Shown: positions 28,513-37,104, counted from the first letter of the stretch. The stretch: 64,000 nt of DNA from Tardiphaga robiniae (GCF_013359755.1 NZ_JABMCJ010000071.1:124001-188000); one strand, 5' to 3'. The notes: a model not told the origin generated them from the sequence alone. Made by a program: numbers and translations.

Positions 28513-29736
28513 TTAGGTCTTCTTCAAAAGCGGACAAGCACTCTTGTCGAGCGGCGTGAAGGCCTGATCGGCAGGGATCGTCGCCACCAGCTTGTAGTAA
28601 TCCCAGGGTCCCTTCGACTCCTCAGGCTTCTTGACCTCGAACAGATAGGCCGGGTGCAGCTTGCGGCCGTTCGGCTGGATCGTGCCCTTGCCGAAGATGA
28701 TGTCATCGGTCGGGGTCGCCTTCATCTTGTCGACGATCTTCAATCCGTCATGGGAGTTGCCGCCCATCGCGTCGAGGGTCTTGAAGTAGTGGATCAGCGA
28801 TGAGTAGACGCCAGCCTGCACCGTGGTCGGCATGGCCTTGTTCTTCATGCGCTCCTGGAAGCGCTTGGAGAACGACCGCGTGCCGTCATTGAGGTCCCAG
28901 TAGAAGGTCTCGGTGAAGCTCAGTCCCTGCGCAACCGGCAGACCGAGGGCATGGACGTCCGAAATGAACATCAGCAGGCCGGCGAGTTTTTGGCCCCCCT
29001 TGATGATGCCGAATTCGGAGGCCTGCTTGATCGAGTTGATTGTGTCGCCGCCGGCATTCGCCAGGCCGATCACCTTCGCCTTCGATGTCTGCGCCTGCAG
29101 CAGGAACGACGAGAAGTCGGCGGTGTTCAGCGGCGGCCGCACGCTGCCCAGCACCTTGCCGCCCATGGCGGTCACGGCGTTGGTGGTGTCGCGCTCAAGC
29201 GCCGAGCCGAAAGCATAGTCCGCGGTCAGGAAGAACCAGGTATCGCCGCCGCTCTTGACCATCGCCGAGCCGGTGCCGTTGGCAAGCTGATAGGTGTCAT
29301 AGGCCCAGTGAATGGTGTTGGGCGAGCACTGTGCATTGGAGAGATCGGATGTGCCGGAGCCGGAGTTCAGATAGACGCCGTTCTTTTCCTTGACGACGTT
29401 GTTGACGGCGAGACCGACAGAGGACGTCGGCACGTCAACGATCACGTCGACCTTGTCGCGGTCGAACCACTGGCGCACAATGTTGACGCCGATATCCGGC
29501 TTGTTCTGGTGGTCGCCGACCACGACCTCGATCTTCCACCCTTTGGCGGCAAGGCCCGAATCCTCGACGGCCATCTGCGCGGCCAGCGTCGAACCGACAC
29601 CGGTTACGTCGGCATAGAGGCCCGACTGATCGTTCAGCACGCCGATCTTAGCGGTCTTGTCCTGGGCGAACGCAAGCGAGCTTGCGCTCATCATCAGCGC
29701 AAAACCCAGCAGCGACGTCGAAACGACTTTTTTCAT
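28513..29736 (-). CDS. ABC transporter substrate-binding protein, Liv/HAAT type (tandem copy A)
   Basis: 407 residues with a signal peptide (LLGFALMMSASSLAFA). Same fold and motif order as the next gene, 37 bases downstream: KIGVLNDQSGLYADVTG, GDHQNKPDIGVNIVRQWFD, and WFFLTADYAFGSALERDT. Two adjacent near-identical binding proteins for one permease pair point to a local duplication. The aspartate/serine-type ligand contacts of LivK cannot be assigned by eye, so the ligand stays open. Confidence 0.92.
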   Translation of the reverse strand: MKKVVSTSLLGFALMMSASSLAFAQDKTAKIGVLNDQSGLYADVTGVGSTLAAQMAVEDSGLAAKGWKIEVVVGDHQNKPDIGVNIVRQWFDRDKVDVIVDVPTSSVGLAVNNVVKEKNGVYLNSGSGTSDLSNAQCSPNTIHWAYDTYQLANGTGSAMVKSGGDTWFFLTADYAFGSALERDTTNAVTAMGGKVLGSVRPPLNTADFSSFLLQAQTSKAKVIGLANAGGDTINSIKQASEFGIIKGGQKLAGLLMFISDVHALGLPVAQGLSFTETFYWDLNDGTRSFSKRFQERMKNKAMPTTVQAGVYSSLIHYFKTLDAMGGNSHDGLKIVDKMKATPTDDIIFGKGTIQPNGRKLHPAYLFEVKKPEESKGPWDYYKLVATIPADQAFTPLDKSACPLLKKT

Positions 29737-29805
29737 TCTGTGCTCCCTACCCGTATTGATGGTTGTGTCTATCGTCGGACCGTTGGCTCGGTCCGTTATT
29801 CGATA

Positions 29806-30552
29806 TTAGACGCCGAGATACGTATGCAGCTTGTCCATATTCGCCGAGAGCTCGGAATTGGCGAAGCCATCGATGATCTTGCCGTGCTCGACGATGTAGT
29901 AGCGATCCGCTACCGTGGCAGCGAAACGGAAGTTCTGTTCGACCAGCAGGATGGTGAAGCCTTCCGACTTCAGCCGCGCAATGGTGTGGCCGATCTGCTG
30001 GATGATGACAGGTGCGAGACCTTCGGTCGGCTCGTCCAGCATCAGGAAGCGCGCGCCGGTGCGCAGGATGCGGCCGATCGCCAGCATCTGCTGCTCGCCG
30101 CCGGAGAGTTTTGTCCCTTGGCTGTTGAGACGCTCTTTCAGATTTGGAAACAGCTCGAAGATCTGATCCAGAGACAACCCGCCCGGCCGGATCGTCGGCG
30201 GCAGCATCAGATTCTCTTTCACGTCGAGGCTGGAGAAGATGCCGCGTTCTTCCGGACAGAATGCGATGCCCTGCTTCGCGATCTTGTCCGACGAGGTCTT
30301 GATGATCTCGTTGCCTTCGAACTTTATCGAGCCGGTGCGCTTGCCGATGATGCCCATGATGGACTTCAGCGTCGTGGTCTTGCCGGCGCCGTTGCGGCCG
30401 AGCAGCGTGACGACTTCGCCCGGCTTCACGTTGAAATTGATGCCGTGAAGAATGTGCGACTCGCCATACCAGGCTTCGAGATTCTCGATGCTGAGAATTG
30501 GATTGCCAGTTGCTGCAGTCGTTGCCGGTGCGGCCATTGTGATCTCAGCCAT
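29806..30552 (-). CDS. livF: branched-chain amino-acid-type ABC transporter ATP-binding protein LivF
   Basis: 248 residues. Walker A GRNGAGKTT (about 53-61), CPEERGIFSSLDVKENL, signature KLSGGEQQMLAIGR, Walker B FLMLDEPTEGLAP, and switch His region LVEQN. The EERGIF element and length fit LivF. The first 18 residues are an unstructured Thr/Ala stretch. The start overlaps the end of livG by 8 bases, which implies coupling. Confidence 0.93.
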   Translation of the reverse strand: MAEITMAAPATTAATGNPILSIENLEAWYGESHILHGINFNVKPGEVVTLLGRNGAGKTTTLKSIMGIIGKRTGSIKFEGNEIIKTSSDKIAKQGIAFCPEERGIFSSLDVKENLMLPPTIRPGGLSLDQIFELFPNLKERLNSQGTKLSGGEQQMLAIGRILRTGARFLMLDEPTEGLAPVIIQQIGHTIARLKSEGFTILLVEQNFRFAATVADRYYIVEHGKIIDGFANSELSANMDKLHTYLGV

Positions 30553-31315
30553 GCCCGGCTCCCAGATAAGCTTCCTTGACGCGCTCGTCCTTGGTCAGAT
30601 CGGCGTAGCTGCCTTCCGCAAGAACCTTTCCGCGAGTCAGAACGGTAATGATGTCCGACAGATTAGACACGACGCTGAGGTTATGTTCGACCATCAGGAT
30701 GGTATACTTCGCCGAGATGCGCTTGATCAGCGCTGCGATCTTGTCGATGTCCTCATGGCCCATGCCGGCCATCGGCTCGTCGAGCAGCATCATCTCGGGA
30801 TCGAGCGCCAGCGTGGTGGCGATCTCCAATGCCCGTTTGCGGCCATAGGGCATCTCCACCGCGGGCGTATTGGCAAATTCGCTGAGGCCGACGTCGTCGA
30901 GCAGTTCGGCCGCGCGTTGATTGTACTGATCCAGCACGCTCTTGGAGCGCCAGAAGTCGAACGACGATCCATGCTGGCGCTGCAGTGCAACACGGACATT
31001 TTCCAGCGCCGTCAGATGCGGAAACACCGCGGAAATCTGGAACGAACGTACGAGGCCAAGGCGCGCCACGTCGGCGGGCGCCGTAGCGGTGATATCCTTG
31101 CCCTTGTAGAAAATCTGGCCGGCGGACGGCTGCATGAACTTGGTCAGCAGATTGAAACACGTCGTCTTGCCGGCCCCGTTAGGGCCGATCAATGCGTGAA
31201 TGGTGCCGCGGCGAACTTTGAGACTGACATCGCGGACTGCGAAAAAGCCCGCAAATTCCTTGGTCAATCCGTTGGTTTCGAGAATGAACTCATCGGTCAA
31301 GCAAATTTCCCCCAT
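30545..31315 (-). CDS. livG: branched-chain amino-acid-type ABC transporter ATP-binding protein LivG
   Basis: 256 residues from ATG 31315, preceded by GGGAAGG. Walker A GPNGAGKTTCFNLLT, RSFQISAVFPHLTALENVRVAL, and Walker B MMLLDEPMAGM. The signature loop reads MPYGRKRALEIA instead of LSGGQ; a PYG form is usual in LivG. It is the first gene of the operon. The upstream 388 bases probably hold the promoter. Confidence 0.93.
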   Translation of the reverse strand: MGEICLTDEFILETNGLTKEFAGFFAVRDVSLKVRRGTIHALIGPNGAGKTTCFNLLTKFMQPSAGQIFYKGKDITATAPADVARLGLVRSFQISAVFPHLTALENVRVALQRQHGSSFDFWRSKSVLDQYNQRAAELLDDVGLSEFANTPAVEMPYGRKRALEIATTLALDPEMMLLDEPMAGMGHEDIDKIAALIKRISAKYTILMVEHNLSVVSNLSDIITVLTRGKVLAEGSYADLTKDERVKEAYLGAGHG

Positions 31316-31703
31316 CGACCTTCCCGGCGTGTGTCTCCGCCAGTGGCCAACTTTTTGCGCAGCCACATTTCAGGGAAAACTGAAAGTCATCCCCGCGCGG
31401 CCACATCGAGTGGCGCGAATATGCCGTCAACGCGACGGCGAACGCAAGGTGCAATGCGGCAGAATTGGGTGGACTGCCTGTCGCACTGACTTCGCCCTTA
31501 GTCGTAGGCAGTTAGCCCCTGCGCATGCGGAAAGCAGAGTCCGCCTGCGACCGGTCTACCGCGCAGAACGCGTCACCTGTTTGCGCCGCAAGGAGCTTTG
31601 AAAATCGCTCGTTAATTGTATTGCGAGGCGACTTCCCGCGTTCATTGATTATTTGCTTGCTGTACTCATACTACCCCCGATCGATATCAGGGGGATCATT
31701 GCC
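31316..31703. other. intergenic region between livG and PAS gene (divergent promoters expected)
   Basis: 388 bases between two divergent genes. No convincing gene is visible, and I see no strong hairpin. The right part (31600-31690) is notably AT-richer, as expected for promoters of the PAS-domain gene. The liv promoter should lie toward the left end. Confidence 0.4.
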
Positions 31704-32306
31704 GTGGACTTCCAGAGCGCCGACGCGTCCGTGGTGAAGTCCATTCGGCAGCGCGATCTGCTGAACTGCTGGCTACGACTCTATGCGCCGCAACAGGCTC
31801 TGCCCGATATCGCCAACTATCGCCCGGATCGGATGGACGACGAACGTCCCGATCTCGTCGACTACATTGTTGATCACTGCACGGCACCGCCGCGGCTCAT
31901 CATCGACAGTAACGGCACCCGCATGGCGAGCGCCTATGGTACCACCGGCAAGGGCCGCTATCTCGACGACTATCTCGGTCCGATCCTCGGTCCTGTCGTG
32001 CTGCCGGCCTATCATGAATGTATCGCACGCGAACTGCCGACTTATACCGTCTCGATGATCGACGATGTCAACGGTCGTGTTGTCGCCTATGAGCGCATGC
32101 TGATGCCGTTCTCATCAGGCGATGGCGTCACCCATATCATCGCGTCGCTCAAGACGATCAGCGAGGACGGCGGCTTCGAGATCCGCAACCTGATGCGCGG
32201 CCATCACAGCGTGCCGGTGCCGAAACTCCGCGCGGTGATCGATCGCAGCCTGTCCTATCGTGCGCCGCACCGGCTCGCAGCCGGCGACGTCGTCGAGATC
32301 GACTGA
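31704..32306 (+). CDS. PAS_5-family (DUF1487-like) domain protein
   Basis: 200 residues from GTG 31704 with GGGGG 10 bases upstream; a TTG at 31653 is less likely. The single domain fits the alphaproteobacterial PAS_5 family: SIRQRDLLNCWLRLYAPQQALPDIANYRPDR, then VDYIVDHCTAPPRLIIDSNGTR, YLDDYLGPILGPVVLPAYHECIAREL and ERMLMPFSS. No output domain is attached. Members are common in Bradyrhizobium relatives, and their ligand is unknown. The stop lies 3 bases from the stop of the convergent arsC-like gene. Confidence 0.85.
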   Translation: MDFQSADASVVKSIRQRDLLNCWLRLYAPQQALPDIANYRPDRMDDERPDLVDYIVDHCTAPPRLIIDSNGTRMASAYGTTGKGRYLDDYLGPILGPVVLPAYHECIARELPTYTVSMIDDVNGRVVAYERMLMPFSSGDGVTHIIASLKTISEDGGFEIRNLMRGHHSVPVPKLRAVIDRSLSYRAPHRLAAGDVVEID

Positions 32307-32309
32307 TCG

Positions 32310-32657
32310 CTATTTTACGTCTTTTGCGTAAATCTCCGGCTTGAAGCCAACCACAAGCTTGCCGCCAAGATCGAGTACAGGCCGCTTGATCATCGAGGGC
32401 TGCTCGAGCATCAGCGCGATCGCACGGCTCTCGTTCAGGCCTGCCTTGGCGGCATCATCGAGCTTGCGGAACGTGGTGCCGGCGCGATTGAGCAGCGTCT
32501 CCCAGCCGACCTCCTTGGCCCAGCGCTGCAGCCGCGCCTTGTCGATCCCCTCGGCCTTGTAGTCGTGGAAGCTGTAGGCGACATCGTGGCTATCGAGCCA
32601 GGCGCGGGCCTTCTTCATCGTGTCGCAATTCTTGATGCCGTAGATGGTGATGGCCAT
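32310..32657 (-). CDS. ArsC/Spx-family thioredoxin-fold protein (YffB-like)
   Basis: 115 residues. MAITIYGIKNCDTMKKARAWL carries the family N-terminal motif with Cys11 and no second Cys. RAGTTFRKLDD and MIKRPVLDLGGKLVVGFKPEIY match the ArsC/Spx fold; the cis-proline region with RPV is present. The YffB subfamily is more likely than true arsenate reductase, as no ars genes are nearby. Probable glutathione-dependent thiol chemistry; substrate unknown. Confidence 0.87.
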   Translation of the reverse strand: MAITIYGIKNCDTMKKARAWLDSHDVAYSFHDYKAEGIDKARLQRWAKEVGWETLLNRAGTTFRKLDDAAKAGLNESRAIALMLEQPSMIKRPVLDLGGKLVVGFKPEIYAKDVK

Positions 32658-32779
32658 GAGATGTCGCCGTGCCTGCCAGGAGTGATCGTCGTTCTGACCT
32701 GACTAGCAGATCAGGCAGCAGCGGCTGACAGCAAATCCGCGATCATCCACAGAGGCGGCCGATGACGCTGGGGCCGGCA

Positions 32780-33388
32780 TCATCGGTTTGTCCTCAGATC
32801 TCGGGCCGTACGCCTGCGGTTCGCGAAGATCAACCACAGCGCCGACACCAGGAAATAGAAGGCGCCGAAACCGGCATAGGGCGCGATATCCACGATCGTC
32901 GGCACTGTGGCGCCGCCCGCCTGCTTGACAAAGAACAGGCCGGCCGCGGTCGACTGCGCGCCGCTCAGGATCATCGCCCACTGCGCGCCGAATGCGCGCC
33001 AGCGTCGAACGCCGGTGACGAGTTGCGCGAGGCCCGCCAATGCCGCCCAGACGCCGAACACGGCCAGTACCGCATTCATCCCCGTCCGCAAGGCAACGGC
33101 CACGGCCAGTGCGGCAATGAGGCTCACCCCCACATTCAGCGCCTGCGAAGGATTGGCCAGCAAGCCGCCGCTACCCTGGGCATCGAACCAGTTCGCAAGT
33201 GCATCCCAGGCGGGATAACTAACCAGCAGGATGGCGGCGGCCCCGGGCGACGAGACGCCAACGGTGAAGGCGGCTGCCACCCAGGCCGCCGCGACGATGC
33301 CGCGGACGAGGTAATAACGTGCGAGGTCTCCGCTCGCTACGGCCGGCAGGCTGGCGGTTCCCTGTGGGACGGTCATGCTGGTCTCCAT
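32780..33388 (-). CDS. DUF308-like integral membrane protein
   Basis: About 202 residues (an ATG four codons later, at 33376, is an alternative) with five or six membrane helices, short loops and a basic C-terminus (FANRRRTARDLRTNR). The helix pattern with central GMNAVLAVFGVWAALAGLAQLVTGVRRWR resembles DUF308/HdeD. It is divergent from the OhrR-like regulator, and the intergenic palindromes lie directly in front of it, so this gene is a likely target of that regulator. Confidence 0.75.
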   Translation of the reverse strand: METSMTVPQGTASLPAVASGDLARYYLVRGIVAAAWVAAAFTVGVSSPGAAAILLVSYPAWDALANWFDAQGSGGLLANPSQALNVGVSLIAALAVAVALRTGMNAVLAVFGVWAALAGLAQLVTGVRRWRAFGAQWAMILSGAQSTAAGLFFVKQAGGATVPTIVDIAPYAGFGAFYFLVSALWLIFANRRRTARDLRTNR

Positions 33389-33460
33389 CGAAGCTTGGAC
33401 CGGGCGCTCTCCACCGGGCTGGCGGAAGAACTTCGGTCAAATTACATATTACGATAACTA

Positions 33461-33521
33461 ATATCGCGATATGTTTATTGACTCGAGCAGGCCGCCTTGT
33501 CCATATTTATTTATCGCGATA
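33461..33521. promoter_or_regulatory. two copies of palindrome TATCGCGATA between divergent genes
   Basis: TATCGCGATA occurs at 33462-33471 (extended to ATATCGCGATAT at 33461-33472) and again at 33512-33521, 50 bases apart. The surrounding DNA is AT-rich with partial copies (CGATAA, GTGATATC). They lie between the DUF308-like gene and the MarR/OhrR-type regulator, the expected place for an autoregulatory operator. Confidence 0.6.
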
Positions 33522-33556
33522 TACGTTATTGTGATATCGACGTGAGGAGAGTTGCC

Positions 33557-34030
33557 GTGGTGCCCGCCGACATTCCGCTGGATCACCAGCTCTGTTTTTC
33601 GCTCTACAGCGCCAGCATGGCCATTGGCCGCGCCTACAAGCCGCTGCTCGACGCGCTTGAGATCACTTACCCGCAATATCTCGTGCTGAGCACATTGTGG
33701 GAGGGCGGCGCGCAGAGCGTCGGCGGCATCGCCGATCGGCTGGCGCTGGAATCGAGCACGGTCACGCCGCTGGTGAAGCGGCTCGAGCAGGCCGGCTTCG
33801 TCGCGCGCAGGCGAAATCCGGAAGATGAGCGGCAGGTCGTCGTCAGCCTCACGGCCAAAGGCACGGCGCTGCGCGAGAAGGCACGCTGCCTCGGCGAGAC
33901 GTTGTTCGCCGCGGCCGGCATGACGCCGGAACGGCTGATCGCCCTGAACAGCGAGGTCCATGCCTTTCGCGATGCCGTGACCAACTACACCGGCAAGACA
34001 GGTGCGACCGTGGCGGAGAGTGCCGACTGA
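33557..34030 (+). CDS. MarR-family regulator, OhrR-like, with conserved N-terminal Cys
   Basis: 157 residues from GTG 33557 (or 33560), preceded by GAGGAGA; frames further upstream would run through the operator. The N-terminal segment DHQLCFSLYSASMAIGRAYKPLLDALEITYPQYLVLSTLWE matches OhrR, including the peroxide-sensing Cys (about residue 13) and the two Tyr positions. The winged helix follows (SVGGIADRLALESSTVTPLVKRLEQAGFVARRR, then DERQVVVSLT). OhrR proteins sense organic hydroperoxides through that Cys. No ohr gene is adjacent; the neighbour is a DUF308-like membrane protein. Confidence 0.85.
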   Translation: MVPADIPLDHQLCFSLYSASMAIGRAYKPLLDALEITYPQYLVLSTLWEGGAQSVGGIADRLALESSTVTPLVKRLEQAGFVARRRNPEDERQVVVSLTAKGTALREKARCLGETLFAAAGMTPERLIALNSEVHAFRDAVTNYTGKTGATVAESAD

Positions 34031-34102
34031 CGCAGATGACACGCGACAGGGCGCCAGCGAATCTGTCGTAAGATACCGGACCCATTCAGCGCCGGAGCGA
34101 CC

Positions 34103-34261
34103 ATGGAGTTCACCGCACTTTTCCTGGCGATCGCCATCACCATGCTCGTCGCATGGTATGGCAGCCGCAGCCTCGCATTCTCTCTGTTCGCCGTTGTGCT
34201 GATCGCCTGCGTGGCGACCTTCCTGCACCACGCCACCGACGCGCTGAAACTGTCGTTCTGA
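34103..34261 (+). CDS. small membrane protein, DUF5993-like
   Basis: 52 residues, start ATG 34103 with GGAG 5 bases upstream. The sequence runs MEFTALFLAIAITMLVAW, then YGSRSLAFSLFAVVLIACVA, then FLHHATDALKLSF. It has two membrane helices, and the LHHATD..LSF ending is typical of DUF5993 proteins, which are found next to dsbB. dsbB starts 7 bases downstream, so the two are cotranscribed. Role unknown; it may assist DsbB in the membrane. Confidence 0.85.
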   Translation: MEFTALFLAIAITMLVAWYGSRSLAFSLFAVVLIACVATFLHHATDALKLSF

Positions 34262-34268
34262 GGCCATC

Positions 34269-34817
34269 ATGACCTCACATCGCGCTATCGCCCTCAATGT
34301 CCTCGCACTCTACGCCCTCGCCGCGCTGCTGGCGGCCGCCTTTGCCGCGCAGTTCATTTTGGGCGAACTGCCCTGCCCGCTATGCCTGCTGCAGCGGATC
34401 ATGTTCGCGCTGCTCGCTATAGGCCCGATCCTCAACATTCGCTTCGGCCCGCGCCCCAGCCACTATGCGCTATCACTGCTCGCCGCCGTGGTCGGCGCCA
34501 CCGTCTCGACCCGGCAGGTGCTGCTGCACATCACGCCCGGCGATCCCGGCTTCGGCACCGCGCTGTTCGGCTATCACTATTACACCTGGGCACTGATCGG
34601 CTTCGTCGCGGCGATCGTGCTGCTGTCGCTGGTGCTGCTGTTCGACCGGCAATTCGAGAAGGCCCCCGCTGCTCACTCGGCGCCCAGCATCATCGCCCAT
34701 GTTGCCGTCTGGCTCGTGATCGGCCTGACGGCTGCGAACATCGCCTCGACCTTGCTCGAATGCGGCTTCAAGGCCTGCGCGGATGATCCCGTGGTGTATG
34801 AGTTGCTGAAGCGATAG
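34269..34817 (+). CDS. dsbB: disulfide bond formation protein DsbB
   Basis: 182 residues, four membrane helices. CPLC (residues 36-39) lies in the first periplasmic loop, in the context LGELPCPLCLLQRI. The second Cys pair is in LLECGFKACADDP near the C-terminus, after the fourth helix, whereas the classical pair lies in the second periplasmic loop. This resembles the DsbB/DsbI variants common in alphaproteobacteria. It passes electrons from DsbA-type oxidases to quinone. It follows the DUF5993-like gene by 7 bases. Confidence 0.9.
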   Translation: MTSHRAIALNVLALYALAALLAAAFAAQFILGELPCPLCLLQRIMFALLAIGPILNIRFGPRPSHYALSLLAAVVGATVSTRQVLLHITPGDPGFGTALFGYHYYTWALIGFVAAIVLLSLVLLFDRQFEKAPAAHSAPSIIAHVAVWLVIGLTAANIASTLLECGFKACADDPVVYELLKR

Positions 34818-34869
34818 CGGCGTCGTTCCCCGCGGGTGCGAGCGACCTTACAAATGCGTTGCTGGCACG

Positions 34870-35784
34870 TCAGGACGACCAACCCGCATTGTCGTAAATC
34901 TCTCCGAACGTCTGAACCGCGATACAGTTGACTCCCATCGACTCCAAGAAAAAGAGCTTTCCGGCCTGCCTGTCGTCGGACATATCGTTTTTGTAAACAT
35001 ACCAAGCTGGATGAAAGCGCTCGCGAAACTTCTTGAAGTACTTGGCACGCTCAATCAGAAGCCAGCGCAGAAAGACTTCGTTTTCTTCAAGAGCCAAACC
35101 AAAGATGAGCAAGGGCTTGTTGAACACAACATGCACCCAGGTATTCGCACCTGCCCAATCGCGACGATCCTTTGCTCCGAAGAGAGGGGCGCCGCCGCTG
35201 TGATGAAGCCAAGTCCGGGCTCGCTGAACTGACCCCATATAGTGACTGAGTCCCAGGCGAATGCTTCGCTTGTATTTTACCATCCCGTTGATGTGCCAAA
35301 CGCCAAAAGAAGCACAAGGATTTATGATAGCCGTTTGGCTAAAGTGACACTCCCACGGGTAGTAGCTCGTGAATTTCGGATTTTTCGGACGCCAGAACTG
35401 TGCATTGACAGCATCGCCCAACACTTGATCGAAGTTCGTTGTGAGCACTGGAGTACGGTGTCGGACTGCCCAGCTCATGATCTTCCGGTGATGTGGGAGT
35501 ACATCCCAACCGTCCAGGAGCGCACAAAATTTCTCCTGCAGAGCACCGATCTTACTCCCGGACAAGAGCTCCAGCACATCATAAAATTCTGTAAGCGTCG
35601 TGCCAGGTGGTACCTCGACAAGCCCGGGCGAGCACTCTTGAGCAATCTCAACGAGCAGCTGATCCCAGGAATTTACACGTTTCGATTCTACGTATCGGTG
35701 GATGCCGTTTCCGATGATCAGAGCCAAATTATCGCTGCTCTGCTCAAGCAAGGCGCTAAGGCTGTTGACGGGGTTATTAGCCAC
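34870..35784 (-). CDS. SIR2-like domain protein, possible NAD-dependent defence effector
   Basis: 304 residues from GTG 35784 with GAGGA 5 bases upstream. SIR2-like fold motifs in order: LALIIGNGIHRY (21-31), PVLTTNFDQVL (112-122), VWHINGMVKY (162-171, with His164 at the catalytic-His position) and LLIFGLALEENEVFLR (225-240). The cysteines of the Sir2 zinc ribbon are not arranged as in deacetylases, so NADase activity of the kind seen in antiphage SIR2 proteins is more plausible than deacetylation. The gene is alone, more AT-rich than its neighbours, and sits between dsbB and an HD-domain gene, which suggests recent acquisition. Defence role is inference. Confidence 0.72.
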   Translation of the reverse strand: MANNPVNSLSALLEQSSDNLALIIGNGIHRYVESKRVNSWDQLLVEIAQECSPGLVEVPPGTTLTEFYDVLELLSGSKIGALQEKFCALLDGWDVLPHHRKIMSWAVRHRTPVLTTNFDQVLGDAVNAQFWRPKNPKFTSYYPWECHFSQTAIINPCASFGVWHINGMVKYKRSIRLGLSHYMGSVQRARTWLHHSGGAPLFGAKDRRDWAGANTWVHVVFNKPLLIFGLALEENEVFLRWLLIERAKYFKKFRERFHPAWYVYKNDMSDDRQAGKLFFLESMGVNCIAVQTFGEIYDNAGWSS

Positions 35785-35925
35785 AATTCCTCATGATGCT
35801 ACTGCGGCGATAAGACGGCATACCACACTCAGCCTTGCCGCCTGAGTTCTACCCGCTCTTAATCCGAATCTAATGACATCAAAACACGCTTGGCAACGCC
35901 CGGCGGCCAATCTAACAACGGCACC

Positions 35926-36588
35926 ATGACCGAGATCACTGGTATCGCCACCGCCTTCGCTCCGTTCGAAACACTGGCCTCTTCGCTTCTGCATCACGTC
36001 AAGACCGATGACGGCTCGCATGACGTCGCGCATCTGGCGCGCGTCTGGTCCAACGTCCGCATCATCCAGCAAGCCGAAGGCGGCGATCCCGAGATCCTAG
36101 CGGCAGCGACGCTGCTGCACGACTGCGTCGCCGTCGAGAAGAGCTCACCGCTCCGCGCTAATGCCTCGCGCCTCGCTGCCGAACACGCGGTCAGCCTTCT
36201 GGCGCCGCTGGACTGGACGACCGAGCGGCTCGAGCGCGTTGCCCATGCCATCGCGGCCCATAGTTTCTCGGCGAAGATCACACCTGAAACGATCGAAGCG
36301 CAGATTCTGCAGGACGCGGACCGGCTGGACGCCATGGGCGCCATCGGCATCGCGCGCTGCTTCTACACCGCCGGGCGGATGCAATCCTTCCTGTACGATC
36401 CCGAAGATCCCGCTGCGCGGCATCGCGCCTTTGATGACCGCAATTTTGCGATCGACCATCTGCCGGCCAAACTGCTGACGCTCGCGGACGGCTTCAACAC
36501 CGTCACCGGCCGACGCATGGCGCAGGAACGCCACGCGCGGACCGAGGCTTTCCTCACGGCGTTTCTGGCCGAGGTCGGCGTCTCGTGA
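35926..36588 (+). CDS. HD-domain phosphohydrolase
   Basis: 220 residues from ATG 35926. HD motif residues: SHDVAHLARVWSNV (first His), ATLLHDCV (His-Asp), a central AHAIAAHSFS and the distal QDADRLDAMGAIGIARCF (Asp). This arrangement is that of YedJ-like HD hydrolases acting on small phosphorylated or nucleotide substrates. The motifs are complete, so activity is expected. Its stop lies 9 bases from the stop of the convergent cytochrome gene. Confidence 0.88.
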   Translation: MTEITGIATAFAPFETLASSLLHHVKTDDGSHDVAHLARVWSNVRIIQQAEGGDPEILAAATLLHDCVAVEKSSPLRANASRLAAEHAVSLLAPLDWTTERLERVAHAIAAHSFSAKITPETIEAQILQDADRLDAMGAIGIARCFYTAGRMQSFLYDPEDPAARHRAFDDRNFAIDHLPAKLLTLADGFNTVTGRRMAQERHARTEAFLTAFLAEVGVS

Positions 36589-36597
36589 AGTGGGCGC

Positions 36598-37104
36598 TTA
36601 TGGCGCCCACTTCGTAAACACGTAATCCCGCTCCTTCACGCGTGCCTCGTGACACGCAAAGCAGGTTTCGTGCTGTGCCTGATCCACCGGCTTGCCGTTG
36701 ATGAAGCGGCCGAAACCCCAGCCGCCTGACGCGGCATACTTCTTCGAATCCTTCACCATGACCTGAACAGTGGTCGCGGCACCGGGGATCGAGGCGGATT
36801 CGAATTCAGGCGACTGGGTGTGCTTCCAGGCGAGCTTCACCAGCACCGTGCCATCGGGAAACGGCAGCTGGCCGTCCCGATAGGCTTTGACGGCGATGTC
36901 GTTGCCGACCACCGCGCGCAATTCATTCAGAGGCTCGGCCTCCTGCGCCGGCGCGATCAGCTCCCATTTGCGGTAGCCATCGGGAAGCCCGACGCCGTAG
37001 ATCGGCGACAGGTTGGCGGGATTGACCGTGTTGGCGGCAAAGGCCGCCACCACCACGGATGACACCACGCCTGCCGCGAGGCTCGCTGCAAGAATCCATC
37101 GCAT
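36598..37104 (-). CDS. cytochrome P460-family protein
   Basis: 168 residues with a signal peptide (ILAASLAAGVVSSVVVAAFA). The C-terminal part carries the c-type heme site CFACH followed by EARVKERDYVFTKW, and the body matches the cytochrome P460 family (PIYGVGLPDGYRKWELIAP, VVGNDIAVKAYRDGQLPFPDG, GGWGFGRFI). The Lys crosslinked to heme in true P460 cannot be placed with certainty by eye. Periplasmic. It follows the hydrolase gene on the same strand by 12 bases. Confidence 0.88.
   Translation of the reverse strand: MRWILAASLAAGVVSSVVVAAFAANTVNPANLSPIYGVGLPDGYRKWELIAPAQEAEPLNELRAVVGNDIAVKAYRDGQLPFPDGTVLVKLAWKHTQSPEFESASIPGAATTVQVMVKDSKKYAASGGWGFGRFINGKPVDQAQHETCFACHEARVKERDYVFTKWAP

Noticed and set aside
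28951-30579. 542-codon + strand open frame over binding protein A and livF
   Set aside because: Shadow across two real genes on the other strand; no domain and no ribosome site.
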